Translations under genes and position numbers: made by a program
Assembly: GCA_947167715.1 (NCBI GenBank)
Contig: CAMVJD010000002.1
Coordinates: forward strand, 1 to 64,000
Direction of reading: 5' to 3'
DNA length: 64,000 nt
Origin: an uncultured Eubacteriaceae bacterium
GTDB taxonomy: Bacteria; Bacillota; Clostridia; Lachnospirales; CAG-274
The notes under the pieces: model-generated
Seen by the model: the letters and a program-made list of their open reading frames with translations, nothing else
Database searches by the model: none
Told to the model about the DNA's origin: nothing
In this document: positions 7,289 to 16,113 of the stretch, one piece after another
Position numbering within the stretch: the first letter of the stretch is position 1
Layout: each line of letters starts with the position of its first letter

Positions 7289-8032
7289 ATGCCAAAATCA
7301 AATTGGGCACGAAAGGACGAGCTTTCAAGATCGGCCGCAGAGCATACAAAGCTTATGTCGGAAAAATACAAAAGTGAAATTGAAAATTGTATAAAAAACT
7401 CGGTCGTACTGCGTGAAATCGAAAAGGCAAATCCCACGGGCACGCCAAATATAAGCGTTATCGATGCGGGCACCGTTGATGCGGCGCTTATGTGTGAGGA
7501 TACTGTAACGGTTTTGAATTTTGCAAGCTACAAGCACGCGGGCGGCGGCTTTATTGGCGGTGCAACGGCGCAGGAGGAAGCGCTTTGCCACGACTCGTTT
7601 TTATACAATGTTTTAAGCACATTTACAGATTACTACGAATACAATCAAAAAAATTTAAGAAAGGGCCTCTACACAAATGCGGCTATTTACAGCCCCGATG
7701 TGGTTTTTGAATACGGCGGCAAAAGCAAAAAGGCAAATGTTATAACCTGTGCCGCACCAAACAACTCGCTTGGGGTAAGGTACAAGGCATTTACCCCCGA
7801 GGAAAACAGGGCGGCGCTTGAAAGCAGAATAGCTTTTGTGCGGGATATCGCTGAAAAATACGGCTGCGACACGCTTATATTGGGCGCCTACGGCTGCGGC
7901 GTTTTCAAGCAGGACCCCACCGAAACAGCGCAAATATTCAAAAAGACTTTTGAACGCTCCGATATAAAAAACATTATTTACGCTATCCCCGGCGGGAAAA
8001 ATTCAGAGGCATTCAAGAGGGTGTTTCCCTAA
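7289..8032 (+). CDS. Bacterial PARG-type macrodomain protein (TIGR02452-like), copy 2
   Basis: 247 residues. It has the same catalytic signature as the first copy, GGG-X7-QEE (GGGFIGGATAQEEALCH), and LGAYGCGVFKQDP near the C-terminus. The N-terminal KDELSRSAAEHTKLM helix is the form usual for the TIGR02452 family. The start is the ATG at 7289, eight bases after AAGGAG; the GTG at 7280 overlaps the Shine-Dalgarno sequence. It is sandwiched between the two DUF4291 genes and its stop overlaps the second DUF4291 start by one base, so translation is probably coupled. Predicted role: removal or hydrolysis of ADP-ribose. Confidence 0.85.
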   Translation: MPKSNWARKDELSRSAAEHTKLMSEKYKSEIENCIKNSVVLREIEKANPTGTPNISVIDAGTVDAALMCEDTVTVLNFASYKHAGGGFIGGATAQEEALCHDSFLYNVLSTFTDYYEYNQKNLRKGLYTNAAIYSPDVVFEYGGKSKKANVITCAAPNNSLGVRYKAFTPEENRAALESRIAFVRDIAEKYGCDTLILGAYGCGVFKQDPTETAQIFKKTFERSDIKNIIYAIPGGKNSEAFKRVFP

Positions 8033-8592
8033 TGGAATACAAACAAATACGCGCAGTATATACAGACGAAACAATAAGGGTCTATCAGGCCTATAACACT
8101 GCTATTGCACAGCAGGCGGCAAGGCTCGGACACTTCGGCGACAAATTCAGTCTCAACAGAATGACGTGGATAAAGCCGTCCTTTCTTTGGATGATGTACC
8201 GCTGCGGCTGGGCAAAAAAAGAGGGACAGGAGCGGGTGCTTGCCATAGATATAGACAGAAACGCATTTGACCTTATGGTAAAAAATGCGGTCGTATCCTC
8301 CTATAAAAAAGAGCTTGGCATAACTATGGACGAATGGAAAGCACAGATCCAATCCTCCGAGGTGCGGGTACAATGGGACCCCGAAAGGGATATTTACGGC
8401 AATCCGCTTGAATACCGCTCGTTACAGCTTGGTATACGCGGCGAGTGTGTCAAAAAATATGTGTACGAATGGATAAAAAATATTACCGATATCACGGACT
8501 ATGTAAGGGAGCTTGACACACTTAAGGAAAAGGGTGTTGACATCACAAACAGGCTCCCGCGGGAGATGATATATAATGCGCGCAATGAATAA
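8032..8592 (+). CDS. DUF4291 family protein, copy 2
   Basis: 186 residues, clearly homologous to the copy at 6692: IRVYQAYNTAIAQQA, LNRMTWIKPSFLWMMYRCGW, VRVQWDPERDIYGNPLEYRSLQLGIRG and a C-terminal REMIYNA helix. Base composition is closer to the rest of the cassette than that of copy 1. It begins with a TAATG overlap on the PARG gene and overlaps the downstream NAD-kinase-like gene by 17 bases, a tight arrangement that argues for co-regulation. Biochemical function is unproven; the pairing with a macrodomain hydrolase is the main clue. Confidence 0.75.
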   Translation: MEYKQIRAVYTDETIRVYQAYNTAIAQQAARLGHFGDKFSLNRMTWIKPSFLWMMYRCGWAKKEGQERVLAIDIDRNAFDLMVKNAVVSSYKKELGITMDEWKAQIQSSEVRVQWDPERDIYGNPLEYRSLQLGIRGECVKKYVYEWIKNITDITDYVRELDTLKEKGVDITNRLPREMIYNARNE

Positions 8593-9499
8593 AATAGTTA
8601 TAGTAACGCGCAAAACGGCTTTACAGGAGCTTAAACGCAAATATAACACAATAGAGCAGGCAAAATTTTATATAGAGCATATAGGCGCGGATTTTTCGGA
8701 TTATCTTACCGAGGATAAAAATTACGAAAAGGCGCTTGAAACGGTAAAAAAAGCCGCGGAGAAAAACGGCCGCGTGCAGGTGGTGGACCGCGGCTTTGTA
8801 CCCAATATGATATTCGGGAAGGACGATATCGTTATTGCGGCAGGTCAGGACGGTCTTGTTGCAAATGTGATGAAATATCTTGATACACAGCCTTTGATCG
8901 GCGTAAACCCCGACCCCCGCCGTTTTGACGGTATTTTGCTTCCATTTGCGCCAAAGGATATGTCAAAGCTGCTGCCCGAGGTAATAAGGGGCGCAAGAAA
9001 ATGCCGTGAGATAACAATGGCACTTGCACAGACCCGTGACGGTCAGCGGCTTTACGGCGTAAACGATATTTTTGTTGGGCAAAAAACGCATATTTCCGCA
9101 AGATACGAGTTAAGCTTTAACGGTCACAGGGAAAATCAATCCTCCAGCGGCATTGTTTTTTCCACGGGTCTTGGCTCTACAGGCTGGTATAAAAGCATAA
9201 TTGCCGAGGCCGAGCGCATAGCCGCCCTTTACGGCAAGACCGAGATAAAATATAAGCCCATAGACTGGGCAGCGGATATGCTTATGTACACCGTGCGCGA
9301 GCCCTATCCCAGCAGATTTACAAGTGCGCAGACCGTACACGGCATATTAATGGCGGGCGACGAATTTAAAATAACCTCGCGTATGCCCGAAAACGGCGTA
9401 GTCTTCTCGGACGGTGTCGAGGAGGATAATATAGTTTTCAATGCAGGAACAGAAATCACAATAAAAATAGCTGATAAAAAAGGACGGCTCGTTATATAA
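8576..9499 (+). CDS. NAD kinase-like protein
   Basis: 307 residues. The fold of NAD kinases is recognisable: an N-terminal alpha/beta part with VVDRGF, then AAGQDGLVANVMKYL where classical NAD kinases have GGDGT, then LIGVNPDPRRFDGILLPF, and the C-terminal beta part with STGLGSTGW where NAD kinases have a PTGSTAY-type motif. Known relatives are annotated as NAD(+)/NADH kinase or sugar kinase. The altered GGDG (GQDG) and the lack of the usual Thr make the true substrate uncertain. It closes the NrtR-controlled cassette and is followed by a terminator. The ATG at 8576 has GGAG ten bases upstream; an ATG three codons later is the alternative. Confidence 0.75.
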   Translation: MRAMNKIVIVTRKTALQELKRKYNTIEQAKFYIEHIGADFSDYLTEDKNYEKALETVKKAAEKNGRVQVVDRGFVPNMIFGKDDIVIAAGQDGLVANVMKYLDTQPLIGVNPDPRRFDGILLPFAPKDMSKLLPEVIRGARKCREITMALAQTRDGQRLYGVNDIFVGQKTHISARYELSFNGHRENQSSSGIVFSTGLGSTGWYKSIIAEAERIAALYGKTEIKYKPIDWAADMLMYTVREPYPSRFTSAQTVHGILMAGDEFKITSRMPENGVVFSDGVEEDNIVFNAGTEITIKIADKKGRLVI

Positions 9500-9510
9500 G
9501 CCGTCCTTTT
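9478..9510. terminator. Bidirectional terminator between the cassette and the MATE gene
   Basis: AAAGGACGGCT and AGCCGTCCTTT form an 11-bp stem with A/T runs. It overlaps the end of the NAD-kinase-like gene and serves the converging MATE gene as well. Confidence 0.85.
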
Positions 9511-9511
9511 G

Positions 9512-10855
9512 TTATACTACCGCCTTGCCCTTCCATTTTCCGCTTTTATATCTTACAACAAAGCAGACACTTCTTGCACACCAGTCCATTATCATTGCCA
9601 CCCATACGCCAAACACGCCAAGCAGTAGGTATTTGCCAAGTACATAGCTCATTACAACGCGGCATATCCACATTGAAACTATAGCCACTACCATAGCAAA
9701 TTTTATATCCCCCGCCGCGCGGAAGACCGAGGGTAGCGTAAAGCTTAACGGCCAGACCGCAAGCGCACAGCCGCCGTGCAGATACATAATTTTTCTTGCC
9801 GCATCGGTAGCCTCGGGAGAAAGGTTGTAAATTTTAAGTATAAACGGCATGATAAGCCAAATTGCAAGTACTGACAAAACAAGCCCCGCCCAAGCAAAAA
9901 TATGCAGCTTTTTGGTGTAATACCTTGCCTGATCGTAATCGTTTGCACCGATACAGCGGGAAATCACCGTTGTCACCGCAAGACCCGATGCCATACCCGG
10001 CAGTATCTGAAAGCCCGCAAGCACGTTGCACACGGCATTTGCGGCTATGGCGTAGGTGCCGAAGTTCGATACAAGGCTTAAAACCAATATTTTACCAAGC
10101 TGGAACATACTGTTTTCCATACCGTAGGGTACGCCGATATACAGTATTTTTTTGATTATATTAAAATTGGGTCTGTATTTTAATGTACGTTTTATATGCA
10201 GGGTCAATTTGTCGTTCAAAAGCAAAATTATAACAGCAAAAGCCGCATAAAGCCTTGAAACAAGCGTAGGTATTGCAACCCCCTCCGCGCCGAAGTGAAA
10301 GCCGTAAATAAGTATCGCATTTCCGACAACATTGATAATATTCATTTTAATTGAGATAGACATGGGCGTTTTAGAGTCGCCCATAGCACGAAACACCGCC
10401 GAGCCGCCGTTATACAGCGCAATAAACGGTATTGACGCCGCAACTATCAAAAGATATATCCTTGCATAGCCGCGTACCTCGTCCGTAATTTTGCCAAATA
10501 CATTATATAAAAGCGCGTTGCTGTAAAAATAAACAAGCGCCATAACTATCACCGATAATATTGTGATAAACCAAATAAGCTGCTGTGCGGATTCGGTCGC
10601 TTGCTCCCTGTCCTCCGAGCCAAGCCACTGCCCTGCCACCACCGCGCCGCCCGTTGCAAGCGCAGTAAACGCATTTATCAAAAGCATCATACACCCGTCC
10701 ACAAGCGATACGCCCGAAACGGCGCTTTCGCCTACATTGGCTATCATAATTGAGTCCGCAAGACCCACAAGCATTGCCAAAAGCTGCTCCACAATAAGGG
10801 GTATTATTAAATTTACCAAATCACGGTTAGAAAACAAAAGTTTTTTATCGCCCAT
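9512..10855 (-). CDS. MATE family efflux transporter
   Basis: 447 residues with about 12 hydrophobic helices in two homologous halves. The N-terminus (LVNLIIPLIVEQLLAMLVGLAD, then GESAVSGVSLVDGCMMLLIN) is typical of the bacterial MATE group, exchangers that export cationic drugs or metabolites against Na+ or H+. The loop GGSAVFRAMGDSKTPM is the usual mid-half signature and SVFRAAGDIKFAMV its second-half counterpart. The start is the ATG at 10855, just after GAGGTG; a TTG four codons upstream overlaps that Shine-Dalgarno sequence. Substrate unknown. It stands alone between the ADP-ribose cassette and rplL. Confidence 0.9.
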   Translation of the reverse strand: MGDKKLLFSNRDLVNLIIPLIVEQLLAMLVGLADSIMIANVGESAVSGVSLVDGCMMLLINAFTALATGGAVVAGQWLGSEDREQATESAQQLIWFITILSVIVMALVYFYSNALLYNVFGKITDEVRGYARIYLLIVAASIPFIALYNGGSAVFRAMGDSKTPMSISIKMNIINVVGNAILIYGFHFGAEGVAIPTLVSRLYAAFAVIILLLNDKLTLHIKRTLKYRPNFNIIKKILYIGVPYGMENSMFQLGKILVLSLVSNFGTYAIAANAVCNVLAGFQILPGMASGLAVTTVISRCIGANDYDQARYYTKKLHIFAWAGLVLSVLAIWLIMPFILKIYNLSPEATDAARKIMYLHGGCALAVWPLSFTLPSVFRAAGDIKFAMVVAIVSMWICRVVMSYVLGKYLLLGVFGVWVAMIMDWCARSVCFVVRYKSGKWKGKAVV

Positions 10856-10921
10856 AAAGCACCTCAAAATATAAAGAGGGACGATGTAAAAACACCGCCC
10901 CGTAAAAACTTGACTAAAGAA

Positions 10922-11302
10922 TTACTTTAAAGTGATCTTAGCGCCAACTTCTTCAAGCTTCTTCTTGATAGCCTCAGCGTCTTCCTTAGCTGCTGCTTCC
11001 TTAAGAACCTTGGGAGCGCCGTCAACAAGCTCCTTAGCTTCCTTAAGACCAAGACCTGTTACTTCACGAACAACCTTGATAACCTTGATCTTCTCTGCGC
11101 CTACCTCTGTAAGCTCTACATCAAATTCGCTCTTTTCTTCCTCTGCTGCGCCGCCTGCTGCACCTGCACCGGCTGCTACAACAACACCTGCGCTTGCGGA
11201 TACACCAAACTCTTCCTCGCAAGCCTTTACTAATTCATTAAGCTCAAGAACAGAAAGTTCCTTAATAGCTGCAATAATTTCTTCGTTAGATAATTTAGCC
11301 AT
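10922..11302 (-). CDS. rplL: 50S ribosomal protein L7/L12
   Basis: 126 residues, full length. The N-terminal dimerisation helices ([20 protein letters not shown]), the flexible Ala/Gly hinge (about 37-55) and the C-terminal domain with [21 protein letters not shown], which recruits translation factors, are all present. The start is MAKLSN with GGAGG upstream; five extra in-frame codons run through the Shine-Dalgarno region. It follows rplJ by 63 bases and shares its promoter and L10 leader. Confidence 0.97.
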   Translation of the reverse strand: MAKLSNEEIIAAIKELSVLELNELVKACEEEFGVSASAGVVVAAGAGAAGGAAEEEKSEFDVELTEVGAEKIKVIKVVREVTGLGLKEAKELVDGAPKVLKEAAAKEDAEAIKKKLEEVGAKITLK

Positions 11303-11365
11303 TTTTATTTCCTCCATAAAATAATATTAGTTGTTTTTAAATTTGTTTATAAAGCAACGGGCAAA

Positions 11366-11866
11366 TTAAGCCTCTGCTGCCTCAGGCTGCTTTTCTGCAA
11401 TAGCCTTGATAACTCTTGCAAAGCTTGCAACAGGACCCTGGAAGCTTCCCAGAAGTCTGGAAAGAAGTACTTCCTTTGAGGGGATATCTGCAACCTGTGC
11501 CATACCCTTGGCATCGTAGCAAGTACCGTCAATAACACCTGCCTTAAATTCAAGTGCCTTTGCCTCTTTCATAAACTTGTTGAGAATACCTGCTGCAACA
11601 GTAGGATCCTCATAGCAGATAGCAATAGCGCTGGGACCCTCGAAGTAGTCCTTAAGACCCTCGAACTGTGTACCCTGTACCGCAAAGTTCATCATAGTGT
11701 TTTTGTAAACCTTGTAATCAACGCCTGCTTCTCTTAACTGCTTACGAAGCTTTGTATCCTGCTCTACGGTAAGACCGCGTGCATCAACAAGTACTGCGGA
11801 AGTAGCCTTGTCAAGCTTTTCCTTGATCTCGTTTACGATGACCTGCTTTTGTTCAACTTTAGCCAT
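11366..11866 (-). CDS. rplJ: 50S ribosomal protein L10
   Basis: 166 residues. The N-terminal domain (VIVNEIKEKLDKATSAVLVDARGLTV) binds 23S rRNA and the C-terminal helix carries the L7/L12 dimers. AAGGAGGTG lies upstream of the ATG. The gene has its own promoter and an L10 autoregulatory leader. In most Firmicutes rplJ follows rplA in one cluster; here rplA is about 45 kb away, so the L10 operon stands alone. Confidence 0.97.
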   Translation of the reverse strand: MAKVEQKQVIVNEIKEKLDKATSAVLVDARGLTVEQDTKLRKQLREAGVDYKVYKNTMMNFAVQGTQFEGLKDYFEGPSAIAICYEDPTVAAGILNKFMKEAKALEFKAGVIDGTCYDAKGMAQVADIPSKEVLLSRLLGSFQGPVASFARVIKAIAEKQPEAAEA

Positions 11867-11935
11867 TTTTTACACCTCCTTGATTTTTTTCGCCGAAGGC
11901 GAATTAATCTACCTTGGCTTTTTATAGGAGCCGTT

Positions 11936-12053
11936 TGTAAACCGAATATAAAAAACCTCCCGGCTTGTAGGCAGAGAGGTAAATAAACATAATTTACATC
12001 CTCGGCAGGTTGGTATACGTTACGTCATTTAGACACCTGCTGTCTACGGCACG
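11936..12053 (-). ncRNA. Ribosomal protein L10 leader
   Basis: The minus-strand transcript starts near 12053 and contains GCCGTAGACAGCAGGTG, then CCAACCTGCCGAGG, then a hairpin near 11951-11979 (CCTCTCTG...GGGAGG) followed by a T run. This is the usual L10 leader: L10 (with L12) binds the kink-turn-like element and lowers expression of rplJL. The last hairpin with its T run could act as an attenuating terminator. About 70 bases then separate it from rplJ, including a short CGCC/GGCG hairpin. Confidence 0.85.
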
Positions 12054-12059
12054 AATATT

Positions 12060-12088
12060 ATTATACACGACCGCAGGGGATATGTCAA
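12060..12088 (-). promoter_or_regulatory. SigmaA promoter of rplJ-rplL
   Basis: On the minus strand TTGACA (12083-12088) and TATAAT (12060-12065) are both perfect and are 17 bases apart. It lies between prfB and the L10 leader, so rplJL is transcribed independently. Confidence 0.92.
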
Positions 12089-12106
12089 GTATTTTTTTTA
12101 TTTTTT

Positions 12107-13216
12107 TTAATTTCCGTTTATCCATTTAAGATAAGCGTTGATATAAAGGTCCAGATCACCGTCCATAACGGGCTGAACATTGGCTGTTTCGGCGCCTGTC
12201 CTGTGGTCCTTTATCATATTGTAGGGGTGGAAAACATAGCTTCGTATCTGGCTGCCCCAGGCGATATCCTTTACCTCGCCGCGGATGCCCTCCAGCATTT
12301 CGCCCTGCTCCTTTAATTTTAACTCATACAGCTTGGCCTTAAGCATTTTCATAGCCATATCCCTGTTCTGGAACTGGCTGCGCTCGTTCTGACACGCCGC
12401 AACAAGACCCGTGGGCTTATGGATAAGACGTACCGCCGAGGATGTCTTATTGATGTGCTGACCGCCCGCGCCGCTTGAACGGTAAACCTGCATTTCGATA
12501 TCGTCGGGATTTATCTCGATATCGATACTGTCGTCAAGCTCGGGCATTACATCACAGCTGGCAAATGAGGTGTGACGTCTGCCGCTGCTGTCAAACGGTG
12601 ATATACGCACAAGACGGTGTATACCCTTTTCGCTTTTAAGGTAGCCAAAGGCATTTTCGCCCTTTACCATAAAGGTGACGGATTTAATGCCCGCCTCGTC
12701 ACCCTCCTGATAGTCAAGAAGCTCAAAGCCAAAGCCCTCTTTCTCGACCCAGCGGCTGTACATACGGTAAAGCATACCTACCCAGTCGCAGGCCTCTGTG
12801 CCGCCTGCACCCGAGTGAAGCGTTACAATGGCATTGTTTTTGTCGTAATCGCCCGTTAATAATGTAGATATTCTTAAATGCTCGTAGTCGGCAAGGAACT
12901 TTTCCTTCATTTCCTTAACCTCGGGCACAACGGATTCATCATCCATCTCATTGCCCATCTCTATAAGCGTATAGATATCGTCATAGGCGCTTTTAAGGGC
13001 CTCGTACCTGGCTATTTTATCCTTAAGCTGCTTGGTCTGCTGCAAGATGCCCTGCGCCTTGTCCATATCGTTCCAGAAATCGGGGTCGCCCGCTATCTCT
13101 TCAAGCTCCTCTACCTTTGCGGCGGAGCCGTCAATATCAAGCGAATCCCTCATTTCCTCTAAATTTTTTTGATACGCGTTAAGCTCTGTACCTATCTGTT
13201 CAAGCTCAAGTATCAT
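12107..13216 (-). CDS. prfB: Peptide chain release factor 2
   Basis: 369 residues. It has the tripeptide stop-codon anticodon SPF (RISPFDSSGRRHTSFAS) that defines RF2 and the catalytic GGQ loop (SSGAGGQHINKTSSAV). It releases nascent chains at UGA and UAA. The start is the ATG at 13216 with AAAGGA ten bases upstream; a TTG three codons earlier abuts the Shine-Dalgarno sequence. Most prfB genes have an in-frame UGA near codon 25 and need a +1 frameshift at CUU-UGA; here the corresponding place (RDSLDIDG) reads CTT GAT in one open frame, so the programmed frameshift is absent. It lies 60 bases after secA and may be co-transcribed with it. Confidence 0.95.
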   Translation of the reverse strand: MILELEQIGTELNAYQKNLEEMRDSLDIDGSAAKVEELEEIAGDPDFWNDMDKAQGILQQTKQLKDKIARYEALKSAYDDIYTLIEMGNEMDDESVVPEVKEMKEKFLADYEHLRISTLLTGDYDKNNAIVTLHSGAGGTEACDWVGMLYRMYSRWVEKEGFGFELLDYQEGDEAGIKSVTFMVKGENAFGYLKSEKGIHRLVRISPFDSSGRRHTSFASCDVMPELDDSIDIEINPDDIEMQVYRSSGAGGQHINKTSSAVRLIHKPTGLVAACQNERSQFQNRDMAMKMLKAKLYELKLKEQGEMLEGIRGEVKDIAWGSQIRSYVFHPYNMIKDHRTGAETANVQPVMDGDLDLYINAYLKWINGN

Positions 13217-13276
13217 ACAAATCAAATCCTTTACATAAATACTGTTCTTTGGGGCACAAAGCCCCCAAGAGATCTA

Positions 13277-15856
13277 TCAAGCCTTGTCGCGTCCGCAGCA
13301 GTTCTTGTACTTTTTGCCGCTGCCGCAGGGACAGGGATCGTTTCTGCCTATTTTAGGCTCCTTGCGTGTCTTTGGTGTGCTTGATGCACTATCATCACGG
13401 TTGGTAACTGTGGGCTGTGCAACCTGTTCTCTTTCTACCTGTACGGCAGGACGAACATGGAACAGACCTCTTATCGTTTCTATCTGGATATTGTTTGACA
13501 TATCCTCAAACATTTCAAAGCTTAAAAACTTGTACTCTACCAACGGATCTCTCTGACCGTAGGACAGCATAGATATGCCCTGACGCATCTGATCCATATC
13601 ATCGATATGATCCATCCACTTTGTATCAACTACACGCAGGAGGATAACACGCTCTACCTCGCGGATAAATTCCTCGCCGAATTCCTCTTCCTTGGCAGCG
13701 TACATAGCCGCACATTCTTCGTATATCTTGTCAACAAGCTTTTCCCTGGTAAAATCGTTCTTTTCCTCGTCGGTAAGCGCAATAGGCTTAATACCGAAAA
13801 TCGGGAAAAGACCGTCGCTAAGGCCTATAAGATCCCACTCGTCGGGCTCGCTGCCCTCGGGCAGATACTCATTTACCTTAAGCTCTATAACGGACTTTAT
13901 CATATTATAGATCTTGTCACGCAGGTTTGCACCGCTTAAGACCTCATATCTTTCGCCGTAGATTATCTCACGCTGCTCGTTCATAACCTGGTCGTAGTCA
14001 AGCAAACGCTTTCTTATGCCAAAGTTGTTGCCCTCTACCTTTTTCTGCGCATTTTCTATTGTCTTGGTAAGTATCTTTGCCTCGATTGGCTCGTCCTCGG
14101 GAAGACCCAGGGCTGCTATCATCTGTGCAGTCTTCTCGCTGCCGAAAAGACGCATAAGATCGTCCTCAAGCGATAAGAAGAAGCGTGATTCGCCGGGGTC
14201 GCCCTGACGTCCCGAACGACCGCGAAGCTGGTTGTCGATACGTCTTGACTCGTGACGCTCGGTACCGATTATCTTAAGACCGCCAAGCTCCTTAACACCC
14301 TCGCCAAGCTTAATATCCGTACCACGGCCCGCCATATTTGTAGCGATGGTGACAGCGCCCTTTTGGCCTGCAAGCGCAACTATCTCGGCTTCTTTCTGAT
14401 GATATTTTGCGTTAAGTACCTGATGCTTGATACCCTCGCGCTTTAACATCTTGCTCAACGTTTCGGACTTGTCGATGTTTACCGTACCTACAAGCACGGG
14501 CTGTCCCTTGTCGTAGGATTCCTTTACATCGGCTACAACAGCGCGAAGCTTTGCCGCCTCGGTCTGATAAACAACATCCGAATGATCGACACGGATAACA
14601 GGCTCGTTTGTGGGGATACAAACAACGTCCATTGCGTAAATAGCGCGGAACTCGCCCTCCTCTGTCTGGGCTGTACCTGTCATACCCGCCTTTTTCTCAT
14701 ATTTGTTAAAGAAGTTCTGGAAGGTGATGGTAGCAAGCGTTTTGCTCTCGTGTTTTACCTCTACCTTTTCCTTAGCCTCTATAGCCTGATGCAGACCGTC
14801 CGAATAACGGCGGCCGGGCATCATACGGCCGGTAAATTCATCAACTATAATGATTTCCTGATTTTCATAGTCAACAACATAATCCTGATCGACATGCATA
14901 TTGTAGTTTGCCTTCAAGGCGTTGTTGATATGGTGGAGGATCTCCATATTTTCGGGGTCGGAAAGGTTTTCGATAGCAAAGAAACGCTCTGCCTTTGCAA
15001 CACCCTCCTGTGTAAGGTTTACGGTTTTAGCCTTTTCGTCTACGACAAAGTCGCCCTCTTCCTTGATCTCCTCGCGGATAAGGGGGTTGAGCGCCTCGTC
15101 CTCATTAAGTATTTTACCTTGCTTAAGTGTCCTTACAAAGTTATCCGCAACCGTATAAAGCTGTGTTGACTTTGTACCCTGACCGCTGATGATAAGGGGT
15201 GTACGCGCCTCGTCTATAAGGATCGAGTCCACCTCGTCGATGATGGCATAAGGCAGGCCGCGTAAAACCATATCCTTTTCATAAACCACCATATTGTCAC
15301 GCAGATAGTCAAAGCCAAGCTCGTTGTTTGTTGCGTAGGTTATATCGCAGTTGTAGGCCTCCTGTCTTTCGGCCTTGTCCATATCGTGAAGAATAACGCC
15401 TACCTTAAGGCCAAGGAAGCGGTGTATCTCACCCTCATGCTCGGAGTCACGCTTTGCAAGGTAATCGTTTACGGTAACGATATGTACGCCCTTGCCCGCA
15501 AGCGCATTAAGATATGCGGGACAGGTAGAAACAAGCGTTTTACCTTCACCTGTTTTCATCTCGGCAATACGTCCCTGATGCAGTACGATACCGCCGATAA
15601 GCTGTACATCGTAATGACGCATATTAAGTACTCTCTTGCCCGCCTCGCGCACAACGGCGAATGCCTCGGGCAGGATATCGTCAAGTGTCTCGCCCTGTGC
15701 AAGTCTTTCCTTAAACTCGGGCGTTTTAGCCTTTAATTCCTCATCCGAAAGCTTTTCCATCTCGGGCTCAAGACTGTTGATCTTCGCAACTATAGGACGG
15801 ATACGCTTAATTTCCTTGTCGCTGTAGCTGCCGAATATTTTTTCAAAAAATCCCAT
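13277..15856 (-). CDS. secA: Preprotein translocase ATPase SecA
   Basis: 859 residues, starting [10 protein letters not shown]. Walker A is MKTGEGKT, Walker B is [17 protein letters not shown], and motif [28 protein letters not shown] is intact. The C-terminus ends in a SEC-C zinc site ([18 protein letters not shown]), which in SecA binds SecB-like partners or phospholipid. It powers protein export through SecYEG; SecE is encoded at 58 kb. An in-frame start 15 codons upstream has no ribosome binding site and is rejected; AGGTG precedes the chosen ATG. Confidence 0.97.
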   Translation of the reverse strand: MGFFEKIFGSYSDKEIKRIRPIVAKINSLEPEMEKLSDEELKAKTPEFKERLAQGETLDDILPEAFAVVREAGKRVLNMRHYDVQLIGGIVLHQGRIAEMKTGEGKTLVSTCPAYLNALAGKGVHIVTVNDYLAKRDSEHEGEIHRFLGLKVGVILHDMDKAERQEAYNCDITYATNNELGFDYLRDNMVVYEKDMVLRGLPYAIIDEVDSILIDEARTPLIISGQGTKSTQLYTVADNFVRTLKQGKILNEDEALNPLIREEIKEEGDFVVDEKAKTVNLTQEGVAKAERFFAIENLSDPENMEILHHINNALKANYNMHVDQDYVVDYENQEIIIVDEFTGRMMPGRRYSDGLHQAIEAKEKVEVKHESKTLATITFQNFFNKYEKKAGMTGTAQTEEGEFRAIYAMDVVCIPTNEPVIRVDHSDVVYQTEAAKLRAVVADVKESYDKGQPVLVGTVNIDKSETLSKMLKREGIKHQVLNAKYHQKEAEIVALAGQKGAVTIATNMAGRGTDIKLGEGVKELGGLKIIGTERHESRRIDNQLRGRSGRQGDPGESRFFLSLEDDLMRLFGSEKTAQMIAALGLPEDEPIEAKILTKTIENAQKKVEGNNFGIRKRLLDYDQVMNEQREIIYGERYEVLSGANLRDKIYNMIKSVIELKVNEYLPEGSEPDEWDLIGLSDGLFPIFGIKPIALTDEEKNDFTREKLVDKIYEECAAMYAAKEEEFGEEFIREVERVILLRVVDTKWMDHIDDMDQMRQGISMLSYGQRDPLVEYKFLSFEMFEDMSNNIQIETIRGLFHVRPAVQVEREQVAQPTVTNRDDSASSTPKTRKEPKIGRNDPCPCGSGKKYKNCCGRDKA

Positions 15857-15916
15857 TTTTCTACACCTCGTATAAAATCGTAGCCGTATGCATATAAGCA
15901 CACATAATCAATTTAT

Positions 15917-15946
15917 ATTGTAACAGATAACCCCCCTAATATGCAA
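15917..15946 (-). promoter_or_regulatory. Probable secA promoter
   Basis: TTGCAT (15941-15946) and TACAAT (15917-15922) on the minus strand, 18 bases apart, about 60 bases upstream of secA. Confidence 0.65.
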
Positions 15947-16076
15947 GCATTATTTTACATTTTTTATAAATTTAAGATAATTTTAAGTTTTTTCGTATAC
16001 GGGAAACAGCAAGCCGGGCGATATCCATACCCGTCAATATTTTTAAAGCCGCCTTTTATACCTGTTTTTTAACGCA

Positions 16077-16109
16077 AAAAAGGCTGCCGTCCTTACGCAG
16101 CAGCCTTTT
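16077..16109 (-). terminator. Terminator of the spoIIIA operon
   Basis: AAAAGGCTGC pairs with GCAGCCTTTT directly after spoIIIAH, with T runs in the minus direction. Confidence 0.85.
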
Positions 16110-16113
16110 GTAT

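Noticed and set aside
10856..10867. Upstream TTG start for the MATE protein
   Set aside because: The TTG overlaps the GAGGTG ribosome binding site that serves the ATG at 10855.
14582..15169. A 195-codon plus-strand frame inside secA
   Set aside because: Antisense shadow of secA with no ribosome binding site or recognisable domain.
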